Under the pieces are notes generated by a model that searched no databases, was not told the DNA's origin, and worked only from the letters and a program-made list of their open reading frames with translations. The position numbers and the translations under genes are program-made. A stretch of 64,000 nt of DNA, taken from Syntrophales bacterium (GTDB lineage Bacteria > Desulfobacterota > Syntrophia > Syntrophales > UBA2210). The stretch covers positions 1-64,000 of the forward strand of contig JALOBE010000005.1 of assembly GCA_023228425.1 (NCBI GenBank), written 5' to 3'. Shown in pieces: positions 27,601 through 36,803 of this stretch (its first letter is position 1; the number at the start of each line of letters is the position of its first letter).

Positions 27601-28365
27601 ATGCTGCTCGTGCTTGACGTGGGAAACACCAATACCGTTATCGGTTTGTATGATAAAAAAGAACTTGTTCAGTGGTGGCGTATCCGGACCGTCTGCAACA
27701 ATACCGTTGACGAATACGGCATGTTGATCCTGGAACTCCTGAACACCATAAAGGTGGAAGCGGAAGCGATCACCTCCATCATCATATCCTGCGTTGTGCC
27801 GCCCATGCTGAACATCCTGGAACCTCTCTCCGTCAAGTATTTCAAACAAAAACCCCGCGTGGTGGGCCCCGGCATCAAGACGGGCATGCCCATCTTCTAT
27901 GACAATCCCCGGGAAGTGGGTGCCGACCGGATTGTCAATGCCGTGGCGGCCCACAGCAAGTACGGAGGAAATCTGATCATCGTCGATTTCGGTACGGCAA
28001 TAACCTTCGATTACGTGACTGAGAAAGGCCAGTACATGGGCGGGTGCATCGCCCCGGGAATCTCAATTTCCACGGAGGCCCTCTTTGAGCGTGCCTCGAA
28101 ACTGCCCCGGGTGGAATTCACCAGACCGGAACACATAATCGCCAAGAACACCGTGAGCAGCATGCAGGCGGGCATTATGTTCGGCTATGCCGGGCTGGTC
28201 GACGGTATCATCGACCGGATGAAGCTGGAGGCAAAGACTGAAGTCACGGTTATCGCAACGGGAGGTCTGGCCGGCGTCATCGCCTCGGAGACAAGAAATA
28301 TCCGGATCGTTGATGAAATGCTCACGCTGGAGGGGCTGAGGATCATCCACGAACGCAACCCTTGA
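27601..28365 (+). CDS. coaX: Type III pantothenate kinase
   Basis: A 254-residue ASKHA-fold kinase for the first step of coenzyme A synthesis. It has the phosphate loop LVLDVGNTNTVIGLYD, GADRIVNAVAAHSKYGGNLIIVDFGTAITFD and the C-terminal ATGGLAGVIA. The frame opens at 27538, but ATG 27601 has GGAAGG 6-8 bases upstream and starts exactly where homologues do. A dispersed repeat begins at the stop codon. Confidence 0.95.
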   Translation: MLLVLDVGNTNTVIGLYDKKELVQWWRIRTVCNNTVDEYGMLILELLNTIKVEAEAITSIIISCVVPPMLNILEPLSVKYFKQKPRVVGPGIKTGMPIFYDNPREVGADRIVNAVAAHSKYGGNLIIVDFGTAITFDYVTEKGQYMGGCIAPGISISTEALFERASKLPRVEFTRPEHIIAKNTVSSMQAGIMFGYAGLVDGIIDRMKLEAKTEVTVIATGGLAGVIASETRNIRIVDEMLTLEGLRIIHERNP

Positions 28366-28516
28366 CGGCTTCGTACAATGGTGCCGGAGGCATGCCTCCG
28401 GCACTACAGCCTGATGCTTGACTGCGCTCCGGCCTTCGTCACTGCGGCGTACTTCACAGTACGCCGCATTCTTCTGGATCTGCGCGCCGTGCCCAAGGAG
28501 CTTTTACAAAGCCGTC
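28364..28516 (+). repeat. Dispersed repeat with inverted ends, copy A
   Basis: A non-coding 153-base unit fills most of the gap between coaX and trmFO. Its ends are imperfect inverted repeats (GACGGCTTCGTAC at the left; TTTACAAAGCCGTC at the right). Inside are palindromes (GCCGGAGGCATGCCTCCGGC and GCGGCGTAC...GTACGCCGC). Copies at 59179-59320 (opposite strand) and, truncated, at 58302-58414 share the same internal order. The left edge touches the coaX stop codon. No transposase is encoded; it looks like a MITE or REP-type element. Confidence 0.75.
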
Positions 28517-28551
28517 TTCTATCGGGCGTTTTTCGACATGTAAGGGGATCG

Positions 28552-29895
28552 TCAGTCTTTGGCGTGCTCTTGCCAGCGTGCCAGGTGTTCCAGTGACCGG
28601 CGGGCGTAATGACGGCCCCGCTCTTTCCTGGGAATCCTTCCCGGAAGGGGCGGGAAAAGACCGAAATTGACGTTCATGGGCTGAAAGGCGGCGCCTGTTC
28701 GGGTACCCAAGTGACGAATCAGGGATCCCAGGGCCGTTTCCGGCGGCGGAGGGGGCGGCATGAAGCCCCGCCTCGCGAGGGCGCCGGCGTTGATGCCCGC
28801 CAGGAGTCCCATGGCGGCTGATTCGATGTAGCCTTCCACTCCGGTTATCTGTCCCGCGAAAAAAAGTCCCCCGTGCCCTTTCAGTTCCAGTGAGGGCTCC
28901 AGCAGCGTCGGTGAGTCGATATAGGTGTTCCTGTGTATGCTTCCGTAACGGGCGAATTCGGCATTCTCGAGGCCCGGGATCATTCTGAAAATACGTTTCT
29001 GTTCCGGCCGGGTGAGTTTCGTTTGGAATCCCACCATGCTATACAACGTCCCCTCGTTGTTTTCCCTGCGGAGCTGTACGACGGCCCAGGGTTGCCTGCC
29101 CGTGCGGGGATCCTTCAGGCCGACGGGCTTCATGGGTCCGTATCGAGGTGTTTCATGGTTCCGGCGGACCATGACTTCAAGGGGGAGACATCCCTCAAAG
29201 CACTTCCTGTCTTCGAAATCCCGCAGGGGTACTTCATCGCCATCCCGGATTGACTTCACAAGGGCCTCATAGGTATCACTGTTCAGGGGGCAGTTGATGT
29301 AGTCCCCGGCCCCTTCCTCATAGCGGGACGCCCTGAATACCTTGGAATAATCGATTGAATCGCTTTCGATGACCGGAGAAATCGCGTCGTAGAAGAAAAG
29401 GGACTTTGCACCGGTGACGCCCGCTATGGAGAGGGCGAGTTCCTCCGACGTAAGAGGGCCCGTAGCGATGATCAGCGGTCTCTCCCGGGGAATGTTCCTG
29501 ACCTGTTCCTGCCGAACCGACAGACTCCCATGCGCCCGGAGCGTTTCTTCGACAAACCGGGAAAAAAGTTCCCGGTCAACGGCAAGGGCCTTCCCCGCGG
29601 GAACTCTGGTATCCCGGGCCGCCCGCATGATCAGGGAGTCCATTCGAGAGAGTTCTTCCTTCAGGAGTCCCGCGGCGCTGTCGGGACTGTCGGAACGGAA
29701 GGAGTTGCTGCAGACCAGTTCGGCCATGCGGGGAGAGCGGTGCGCCGGGGACAGGTCACGGGGCTTCATGTCCAGCAGAGTGACGGGAAGACCCTGGGAC
29801 AAAAGCTGCCATGCCGCCTCGCAGCCGGCAAGACCGGCGCCGATGACGGTGACGGACAGTCCCGCGCCTCCTCTGGTTTTCACTGTCTTTTCCAT
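28552..29895 (-). CDS. trmFO: Folate-dependent tRNA (uracil-5-)-methyltransferase TrmFO
   Basis: A 447-residue flavoprotein that makes 5-methyluridine at tRNA position 54 using methylenetetrahydrofolate. It shows the FAD-binding opening VTVIGAGLAGCEAAWQLLSQG, LVCSNSFRSDSPDSAAGLLKEE, the GPLTS segment, FYDAISPVIESDSID, CPLNSDTYEAL, the CFEGCLPLEVM cysteines and the C-terminal AGQITGVEGYIESAAMG. It follows topA by four bases in a minus-strand dprA-topA-trmFO operon, an order known from many bacteria. Confidence 0.95.
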   Translation of the reverse strand: MEKTVKTRGGAGLSVTVIGAGLAGCEAAWQLLSQGLPVTLLDMKPRDLSPAHRSPRMAELVCSNSFRSDSPDSAAGLLKEELSRMDSLIMRAARDTRVPAGKALAVDRELFSRFVEETLRAHGSLSVRQEQVRNIPRERPLIIATGPLTSEELALSIAGVTGAKSLFFYDAISPVIESDSIDYSKVFRASRYEEGAGDYINCPLNSDTYEALVKSIRDGDEVPLRDFEDRKCFEGCLPLEVMVRRNHETPRYGPMKPVGLKDPRTGRQPWAVVQLRRENNEGTLYSMVGFQTKLTRPEQKRIFRMIPGLENAEFARYGSIHRNTYIDSPTLLEPSLELKGHGGLFFAGQITGVEGYIESAAMGLLAGINAGALARRGFMPPPPPPETALGSLIRHLGTRTGAAFQPMNVNFGLFPPLPGRIPRKERGRHYARRSLEHLARWQEHAKD

Positions 29896-29898
29896 AGT

Positions 29899-32163
29899 TC
29901 AGGCAGATCCGCCGGCCGGTTTCTTGTACCCGCATTCCTTGACGGGGCATGCCTTGAAGGCGCCCGAGGCTTTGGTGTACTTTTCAACCAGGTAGGGAGA
30001 CCCGCAACGGGGGCAGGCTTCCGGGACGGGACGGTTCCAGATTGCGAACGTGCAGGCGGGGTAGGCGGAACAGCCGTAGAAAACTCTGCCCCGTTTCGAT
30101 CTGCGCTCACAGAGCATTCCCGAACATCCCCCCTGGGGGCACGCGACGCCCGTGTCTATAGGACGGGTGGTGGAACATTCAGGATACCCCGAACAGCCGA
30201 GAAACGTGCCGAAGCGGCCTTCCTTGACGACCATGTTTTTACCGCAACTCCCACAGATGATATCCGTTACTTCCGGTTCCTTGCGCTCCACCCGTCCGGC
30301 ATCGTCAGTGCGGATGTTGGCTGTGTTTTTACAGGCCGGGTAGTTTGAACAGGCAATGAATTTTCCGTTTCTCCCCCACTTTATAACCATTTGACTTCCA
30401 CATTTATCGCATATGATATCAGTGGGTTCCTCTTCTTTCTTTAAGTTTCGCATCAATGATTTTGCCTTTTCGAGTTCCGGCTTGAAAGAATCGTAGAATT
30501 CTTTCAGGGTATCCACGCGCTTCAGGGAGCCTTCCTCGATGCGGTCCAGCTTGTCTTCCATGGATGCCGTAAAGCTGATATCGAGAATTCCGGGGAAATT
30601 GTCGACCAGGAGGTCGGTCACCACCATGCCCAGTTCGGTGGGGCGGAATCGTCGCTTTTCCAGCGTGACGTAGTTGCGGTCCTGGATGGTTCCGATGATG
30701 GCCGCGTAGGTACTGGGACGGCCGATTCCGCGCTCTTCAAGTTCCCGGACCAGCGATGCTTCGGTAAACCGCGGCGGCGGCTGGGTAAAATTCTGACGGG
30801 GATCGAGTTTCAAAAGTTTGAGCACGTCGCCACCGGTGAGAAGGGGCAAAGCGTGGTCCGGATCGTCCCCGTCTTCCGCGGGGTCCTTGTCGGGGGTTGC
30901 CTCGCTCCAGACAGTGGTGTAGCCCGGAAAGGTCATGACGGCACCCTGGGCCCGGAAGAGAAACCGGCCGGCGGTAATATCGATGGTGGTTCGATCGTAG
31001 ATCGCCGGGGACATCTGGGAGGCGATGAAGCGATTCCAGATGAGTTGGTACAGACGGAATTCGTCTCTTCCGAGAAACTCTTTGATGTCCTCGGGGTGAT
31101 AGGCAAGAGACGAGGGACGTATCGCCTCATGGGCGTCCTGTGCCGTCTTGGATGTTTTAAAGACCCGGGGTCTGGCCGGCAGATAGTCCCTGCCGTAACG
31201 ACCGGCAATGTGGGCTCGGGCCTCTTCAAGCGCTTCGCCGGCAACCCTGACGGAGTCGGTCCGCATGTAGGTGATCAGCCCCACGGGACCCTGGCTCCCC
31301 AGTTCGATTCCTTCATAGAGCTTCTGGGCGAGGGCCATGGTTCGTTTCGCCGAATAGCGGAACCGTTGAGCCGCTTCCTGCTGGAGTTTGCTTGTCGTAA
31401 AGGGAGGAGCGGGCTGCCGTTTTATTGCCTTCTTTTCAACCGATTCCACCCGAAACGACTCATTTTCCAGTTCGGCGACTATCGCGGCGGCTTCTGCTTC
31501 GGAGCCCACGGTTTTCTTTTTGCCGTCGATCCTGAGGAGCTTTGCTTCGAAGGCGGGCGGAAAACGGCCTTCCAGATGAGCGGAAAGAGTCCAGAATTCT
31601 TCGGCTGTAAAACCCAGAATCTCCCTCTCCCGTTCACAGATGATTCGCACGGCAACCGACTGGACCCTGCCGGCACTCAATCCCCGTTGAACCTTCTCCC
31701 AGAGTATGGGGCTGATTTGATAGCCCACAAGTCTGTCCAGGATGCGCCTGGTCTGCTGAGCCTCGTATTTGTTTTCATCCAGGGGAAGGGGGTTGTCCAG
31801 GGCCGCCTGGATGGTCTTTTTCGTCAGGTCGCCGAAGAGGACACGGAATATCTTTTTGTCCTTTCTCTTGATTTCCTCGGCGATGTGCCAGGCGATGGCT
31901 TCTCCTTCCCGGTCCGGGTCGGGAGCGAGCAGGACGCGGTCCGCCGATCGAGCCGCCTGTTTCAGTTCGGCCATTGTTTTCTTGCGTTCCGCCTTGACGG
32001 TGTACGTGGGCGTGAAGTCATGCTCGATATCGATGCCGAGCTTGCTTTTGGGAAGATCCTTAATGTGTCCCACGGATGCCTTGATGGTGTAGCCGGATCC
32101 GAGATACTGTTTCAGGGTTTTTACTTTCGTGGGTGATTCCACGATAATCAGTGTCGAAGGCAT
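29899..32163 (-). CDS. topA: DNA topoisomerase I
   Basis: A 754-residue type IA topoisomerase that relaxes negative supercoils. The TOPRIM domain (LIIVESPTKVKTLKQYLG, LAPDPDREGEAIAWH) is followed by the catalytic core with the active tyrosine in LITYMRTDSVRVAG. The C-terminus (about 590-754) carries four consecutive zinc-ribbon-like modules (CDKCGSQM, CGSCGKNM, CPQGGC...CSAYPAC, CPRCGSPY), the third an irregular one with an extra spacing. It starts eight bases after the dprA stop. Confidence 0.97.
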   Translation of the reverse strand: MPSTLIIVESPTKVKTLKQYLGSGYTIKASVGHIKDLPKSKLGIDIEHDFTPTYTVKAERKKTMAELKQAARSADRVLLAPDPDREGEAIAWHIAEEIKRKDKKIFRVLFGDLTKKTIQAALDNPLPLDENKYEAQQTRRILDRLVGYQISPILWEKVQRGLSAGRVQSVAVRIICEREREILGFTAEEFWTLSAHLEGRFPPAFEAKLLRIDGKKKTVGSEAEAAAIVAELENESFRVESVEKKAIKRQPAPPFTTSKLQQEAAQRFRYSAKRTMALAQKLYEGIELGSQGPVGLITYMRTDSVRVAGEALEEARAHIAGRYGRDYLPARPRVFKTSKTAQDAHEAIRPSSLAYHPEDIKEFLGRDEFRLYQLIWNRFIASQMSPAIYDRTTIDITAGRFLFRAQGAVMTFPGYTTVWSEATPDKDPAEDGDDPDHALPLLTGGDVLKLLKLDPRQNFTQPPPRFTEASLVRELEERGIGRPSTYAAIIGTIQDRNYVTLEKRRFRPTELGMVVTDLLVDNFPGILDISFTASMEDKLDRIEEGSLKRVDTLKEFYDSFKPELEKAKSLMRNLKKEEEPTDIICDKCGSQMVIKWGRNGKFIACSNYPACKNTANIRTDDAGRVERKEPEVTDIICGSCGKNMVVKEGRFGTFLGCSGYPECSTTRPIDTGVACPQGGCSGMLCERRSKRGRVFYGCSAYPACTFAIWNRPVPEACPRCGSPYLVEKYTKASGAFKACPVKECGYKKPAGGSA

Positions 32164-32170
32164 ACTTGTC

Positions 32171-33337
32171 TTACTCCTGGTTGATATAGTAACATCCCGG
32201 TAACTGCTTGATCAGACCGTTCAGCTCAAGGGTCAGAAGGCGGTCGAGCAGCCGATCGACGGCAATGCCCGACTGCTCCGCGAGATCGTCGAAATGAACG
32301 GGGCTGCCGCCGATGAACCGGAGAATGGCCTTCTGTTCTTTCCCTGATTCGTCGTCTGTTCTGTCGACGTGAGGGATTCCGTCGACAGGGTCCGGCCCTG
32401 ACGGGACGGCGTCGACGGAAGTTTCCCCGGGATCGTGGCGTTCTTGCCGTACCTGGGACCTCACCTCGTCAAGAATGTCATCAACGCCCTGAACCAGCTT
32501 TGCCCCCTCCTGTATCAGGGTGTTTGTCCCCCGGGACATCCCGGATTCGATGCTGCCGGGAACGGCAAAGACCTCACGGCCCTGTTCGAGGGCCATGCGC
32601 GCCGTGATCAGGGATCCGCTCTTTGCGGCGGCCTCGATAACGACAACACCATAAGACATACCGCTGATGATCCTGTTCCGTCGGGGAAAATGGTGTGCCA
32701 GGGGGGATGATCCAAAGGGGTATTCGGAAACAACTGCCCCCTGGGCGACAATGCTCTCGAAGAGTTTTGTGTTTTCAGGAGGATAGATGACATCCAGCCC
32801 CGATCCGAGAACGGCAATGGTTCTGCCCCGGACCGACAGCGCGCCCCGATGTGCCGACGAATCGATACCTCTGGCCATGCCGCTTACGACCGTGACGCCC
32901 CTGAGGGCCAGCTCACGGGACAGGCGGTCGCCGGTATGGAGACCCTGGGCGGTCGCCCTTCGTGATCCCACCACGGCCAGGCATATTTCGTTTCCGGAAA
33001 GATCCCCCTTCACGTAGAGCAGGGACGGGTAATCATAGATGTTCCGCAGCAGCTCCGGGTAGCGGTCATCATCGGGAGTGACCAGATCAACCCCCAGCTT
33101 CCGGGCCCGTTCCAGTTCTTCGTCTACCCGTTTCCAGCACGAAAACATACCGATGCGGGCGGCCGCTTCCGGTTGTATCCGGGAGACCCTTGAGATCTCC
33201 GATGACGAGGCGCTGAACACGGCGCGGCAGGATCCGAAGTACGCCGCAAGTCTCCGGACGGCCACGGGCCCCACGTCGTCAATCAACGTCAATGCTACGA
33301 TATGTCTGAGTTCATCGGTGTCCATACTGTTCTTCAT
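32171..33337 (-). CDS. dprA: DNA processing protein DprA
   Basis: A 388-residue RecA loader for incoming single-stranded DNA. An N-terminal helix-hairpin-helix/SAM-like region (LTLIDDVGPVAVRRL) precedes the Rossmann-fold core with VGSRRATAQG, SGMARGIDSSAHRGAL, TIAVLGSGLDVIYPPEN, FPRRNRIISGMS and GSLITARMALEQGREVFAVPG. A C-terminal winged-helix DML1-like domain (about 325-388) follows. The frame opens at 33382, but that codon lies inside the -35 box, so I choose ATG 33337; ATG 33325 is also possible. It heads dprA-topA-trmFO. Confidence 0.93.
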   Translation of the reverse strand: MKNSMDTDELRHIVALTLIDDVGPVAVRRLAAYFGSCRAVFSASSSEISRVSRIQPEAAARIGMFSCWKRVDEELERARKLGVDLVTPDDDRYPELLRNIYDYPSLLYVKGDLSGNEICLAVVGSRRATAQGLHTGDRLSRELALRGVTVVSGMARGIDSSAHRGALSVRGRTIAVLGSGLDVIYPPENTKLFESIVAQGAVVSEYPFGSSPLAHHFPRRNRIISGMSYGVVVIEAAAKSGSLITARMALEQGREVFAVPGSIESGMSRGTNTLIQEGAKLVQGVDDILDEVRSQVRQERHDPGETSVDAVPSGPDPVDGIPHVDRTDDESGKEQKAILRFIGGSPVHFDDLAEQSGIAVDRLLDRLLTLELNGLIKQLPGCYYINQE

Positions 33338-33354
33338 GGCAAAAGTTCGCTGAC

Positions 33355-33382
33355 TATATATGGATACGTAAAATCGTGTCAA
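33355..33382 (-). promoter_or_regulatory. Sigma-70 promoter of dprA-topA-trmFO
   Basis: On the minus strand TTGACA (33382-33377), a 16-base spacer and TATATA (33360-33355) predict a start near 33348, only about 10 bases before ATG 33337. Confidence 0.65.
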
Positions 33383-33409
33383 GGCCTTTGTCTGAAAAAG
33401 CCCCTCCGC

Positions 33410-33450
33410 TTGACAATGGTTCCCCCCTGTGTTAGTAGAAAACTTCTACT
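33410..33450 (+). promoter_or_regulatory. Promoter with perfect palindrome (candidate operator)
   Basis: TTGACA (33410-33415), a 17-base spacer and TAGTAG (33433-33438) form a fair promoter for the secreted 967-residue protein. A perfect inverted repeat AGTAGAA-AAC-TTCTACT (33434-33450) overlies the -10 and the predicted start. That is the usual place for a repressor operator. The regulator is unknown; spacing differs from the TAGAAC-N4-GTTCTA box before lexA. Confidence 0.45.
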
Positions 33451-33480
33451 TTTTCCGGGATACTATGAGGGTATGTTTCC

Positions 33481-36384
33481 ATGATTCTGCCACGAATCCC
33501 ATCCATGTCGGCGTCATCCGTCCTGGTCCTGCTGGTCCTGCTGATTCCGGCCCTGTCAACGGCCCGGTCCGATGAAGGAATCCGGACGGAGGCTTCCTTC
33601 ATAACGACGCCGGGCATTCTCGACTTCGGGACCATCGGGACGGGGGAAACGGCCTCACTGCCCCTTTATTTTCACTACCCGCAGGGCGTGGAAGGATCTC
33701 CCTGGCGCCTGGAGACGTCTTCTTCATGGGTGGTTCTTGACCGGACAGGGGGACAGTTCGTCACGAGCACGCCCCACAGGGTCACCGTCACAGTCAACTC
33801 CGGAAACCTTGATCCAGGCACACACCGGGCCCATGTAGTCATTACCGGCGAGGGGGCCGAATCACGTGCCGTCCCGGTACTCCTCCACGTAGAATACAAG
33901 CCTCGCACGACAGGCACGGGGGTCGTCCGGTACCTGACCATCGAACCCCCGCGGCCGGAGCCGCTGGCGCCGGGCCTGAGCCGCGTTTTCCGGGCGTCCG
34001 GTCAGGTCGGCGACGACAGGACGGGCGACGACAGGACGGTGGATGTGACCGGACAGGCGCGGTGGATCTCCGACAACACGAGTGTCGCCGAATTCCTTGA
34101 ACCGGGTGTTCTCCAGGCCCGCGCGAAGGGAGTGGCCCGGCTGACGGCCGAGAAGGACGGAGTCAGAAGCGAGAGTATCCCGGTGCGCGTTGATGAGCCG
34201 GCGGGGCCGATTATAGCCCTCTCCGGCCCCGATGCCGCCCTGGGACGGGTGGAAGCGAACGCGTCCAGGGAACTGCAATATGTCATTACGAACACGGGTG
34301 CGGGAGCGCTTGCCTGGCGCGCGTCAGTCACTGTTCCATGGATCAGAGCCGTCACCGGCGATGACAGGATTCCCCTATCCGCGGCCGGGAGCGCGATTCC
34401 GTCGGGAGAGGGCCGGTCCCTGACCGTCAGGGTCAACGCACGGGGCCTTGAGGCGGGTGAGTACGAGGGGGCACTGGTGATCCGCTCCAACGGCGGTGAC
34501 AGGGTCATCGAGGTGACGATGACCGTGGTAACCCTGGTGGAGGTTGTGTTGACCCCTCTCAAGATAACCCTTCCCGAAGACCAGTCGCGGAGGCTGATGG
34601 CGACGGCCGTCTGGTCCGACGGGGCCAGGAGTGATGTTTCGTCGTCGCGGTGGGGGTATTGGATCAATTCAAACCCCTCGGCAGGGTCTTTTCAGGGAAG
34701 AAGCAGTCTCTTTATGGCCCAATCACCGGGGTGGACGGAGATCAAGCGGATCGAGTCGGGAAAGGAAAGCGCGAGCGCCGCCATTGAAGTAACCCCTGTC
34801 GATCCTCGTGCCCGGCTCAGAGTCGCCCCTCATCTTGTAGACCTCGGTACGATCGGTCCGGGTGAAACAACGACGGGCCGGTTCGATCTTCGCCGAAGCG
34901 GCTCCGACGCCGTTGCCTGGAAGCTTGACCTGGCCGATGAATGGGAAGCAGGCTACGGGCAGGAACCTCTGAACGGTGTTATGACCGAAGCGACGGGCAC
35001 TCTGAAGATCACCCTTCGTTTGCTTGACGAAACACCGGTGGAGACTCCCGACGGCAGCGAGCTCTTTGACCTTGAACTTGTTATCGAGGCCGGGGCCGGG
35101 CAGTCAGCCCTGTATCACCGCGGGCTACCCGCGGGTTCCTGCCGGGATCGGGTGGTCTTTCACTTCGACGACCAGCACCGGACCCTCTTTCTCGCCTACA
35201 AAGTATCCACCGAAACTTCGCGGCCCGTGCTTCGCCTGGAACCCCGCGTACTCAACCTGGGGGTGCTTGAGCCGGAAAGAACATACATGCCTCGGGTCAG
35301 CGTCAGGAATGAGGGAAAGTCGATGCTTTCCTGGAGCGCTGATGTTCAGGGGCGGCGGGTTTATTTTCATGACATGAGGCTTCCCGGTGGCGTGTTCATG
35401 TCACTGTACAACGAGAAAGCAGGTGACGATCAATTCTACAACCCTCCGGAACAGGCGGGGAATCCGGTCAGGATTACCGGCTGGTGGCGGGGAAGAGGCG
35501 GCTATCCGGAACGTTTTTCCCGAAGGGACAGTCTTACCTACAGCTTTGAGGGAACGGGCGTCGCCGTTGGTGTCTTTACATCTCCCGACGCGGGATCCTT
35601 TCAGGTCAATTTAAACGGCGCCTACCTTGCTGAAATCGACTGTACCGGTCCTGCTGATGAGCGCAGGGAAGTGATGCTTGCCGGGAATCTCGGGACGGGC
35701 CCGCAGGTTCTCACCCTTACCGCGGCACGGGAAGGACCCTTTCGGATCGAGGGCTTCCGGGTTTACGGGACAGCCGTCAAGAAAGCCGCAGGCAACTGGA
35801 TACGGGTATCGCCGGCCCGGGGCACCACCAGGACATCTCCCGACTACGTAAGCCTCATCATCAATCCCGCCGGACTCGATGCCGGCCTGTACCGTGAGAA
35901 CATTCTCTTTGATTCCGACGGCGGCAGGGGAGTGGTGGAACTCTTCTTCGAAGTGAAAGAGGCGAGGACGACGGCCCTGATGCCGGTCTACCTCTACCGA
36001 CAAGGAGAAGATCACCTGTATCTCTCCGAAGCCCTGACCCTTTCCGACGAGGTCCTCCGGGGATACCACAGGGAAGACCGGGCTTTTACGCTCTTCAGTC
36101 CCGGTACACCGGGAACCACAGAATTGTACGCCTGGCACGACCCCCGGAGGAACACGTGGTTCTATACCACAGACAAGGAGAGAGACAGCCGCGAGGCAAC
36201 CGGCCATATCTTCCATGGGTCCATAGGCAACATCGCCCTCGTGCCCATCCGGGAAACCCGCGAACTCTACAGGTTCTACAACCCCGAAACCCGCCGCTAC
36301 CTCTACACAACCACCCTGAGCGAAGAAAGCGGACAGAGGCGAAAAGGATATCGCTACGACGGTATAGCGGGATATGTACGATAG
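33481..36384 (+). CDS. Large secreted multi-domain beta-sandwich protein with DUF5648-like C-terminus
   Basis: A 967-residue protein with an N-terminal signal peptide (VLVLLVLLIPALSTARS, about residues 11-30). Several domains of about 90 residues begin with LDFGTIGTGETASLPLYF, ALGRVEANASRELQYVI, VDLGTIGPGETTTGRFDL and LNLGVLEPERTYMPRVSV, the ASH/HYDIN- or BACON-like immunoglobulin pattern. A Big2-like domain (RWISDNTSVAEFLEPGVLQARAKGVARL) lies near residue 200. A possible carbohydrate-binding sandwich spans about 660-770. The last 130 residues contain two or three aromatic-rich units (LYAWHDPRRNTWFYTT, YRFYNPETRRYLYTT, ending YDGIAGYV) like DUF5648. It is probably a surface adhesin or binding protein. 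Confidence 0.75.
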   Translation: MILPRIPSMSASSVLVLLVLLIPALSTARSDEGIRTEASFITTPGILDFGTIGTGETASLPLYFHYPQGVEGSPWRLETSSSWVVLDRTGGQFVTSTPHRVTVTVNSGNLDPGTHRAHVVITGEGAESRAVPVLLHVEYKPRTTGTGVVRYLTIEPPRPEPLAPGLSRVFRASGQVGDDRTGDDRTVDVTGQARWISDNTSVAEFLEPGVLQARAKGVARLTAEKDGVRSESIPVRVDEPAGPIIALSGPDAALGRVEANASRELQYVITNTGAGALAWRASVTVPWIRAVTGDDRIPLSAAGSAIPSGEGRSLTVRVNARGLEAGEYEGALVIRSNGGDRVIEVTMTVVTLVEVVLTPLKITLPEDQSRRLMATAVWSDGARSDVSSSRWGYWINSNPSAGSFQGRSSLFMAQSPGWTEIKRIESGKESASAAIEVTPVDPRARLRVAPHLVDLGTIGPGETTTGRFDLRRSGSDAVAWKLDLADEWEAGYGQEPLNGVMTEATGTLKITLRLLDETPVETPDGSELFDLELVIEAGAGQSALYHRGLPAGSCRDRVVFHFDDQHRTLFLAYKVSTETSRPVLRLEPRVLNLGVLEPERTYMPRVSVRNEGKSMLSWSADVQGRRVYFHDMRLPGGVFMSLYNEKAGDDQFYNPPEQAGNPVRITGWWRGRGGYPERFSRRDSLTYSFEGTGVAVGVFTSPDAGSFQVNLNGAYLAEIDCTGPADERREVMLAGNLGTGPQVLTLTAAREGPFRIEGFRVYGTAVKKAAGNWIRVSPARGTTRTSPDYVSLIINPAGLDAGLYRENILFDSDGGRGVVELFFEVKEARTTALMPVYLYRQGEDHLYLSEALTLSDEVLRGYHREDRAFTLFSPGTPGTTELYAWHDPRRNTWFYTTDKERDSREATGHIFHGSIGNIALVPIRETRELYRFYNPETRRYLYTTTLSEESGQRRKGYRYDGIAGYVR

Positions 36385-36803
36385 GGGAGCGGTTTCTTGA
36401 CAGAAAAAATAAAAAAAAGTCTGTTGACAGGGCGTACTTTTATCGAGTAATGTCGTAACCACTGAACGACTGAATAAAGCAAAATTCTTTCGTGCCATTC
36501 ATTTCCCGCTTTACCCGCTACCTCTTCTTCCATTTTTTGAGTTTTTCCGAGCATTCTTGAATTCAACTCTTTTCGTAACCACTCCTTTGCGTTCCTGGAA
36601 CCCCGCAATACTCCGAGCCTGACAACGCCTGCAGAGTAGCGGCTCCGCAGCCGGCGAGGTCCGGGCCTGGCTATGACGGCCTCGAAAAGTCCGAAAAACG
36701 TCCGATTCAGGCGGACTCTGCAAAAGATCCTTTATACCGTCAACTATATTTTGACTAGAAACCTAAATCCCTATGGAGGGGCACCATAGTAGCGAGGAGT
36801 TTT
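36385..36803. other. Gene-free spacer before the lipid island
   Basis: A 419-base stretch without a convincing ORF. It holds an A-rich run (36403-36420), a TTGACA at 36424-36429 with only a weak -10 at 17-18 bases, the short hairpin GGCT-CCGC-AGCC near 36648, and GTCCG/CGGAC arms around 36697-36713. Base composition drops from GC-rich to AT-rich across it, so the edge of the island probably lies here. A clear Shine-Dalgarno sequence (GAGGAG) closes it just before the FabD-like gene. Confidence 0.5.

Noticed and set aside
30853..32136. 427-codon plus-strand ORF opposite topA
   Set aside because: Shadow of topA; no domain pattern and no promoter.
36481..36723. Small ORFs in the spacer before the FabD-like gene
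   Set aside because: Low-complexity or arginine-rich translations without ribosome sites; no support for coding.
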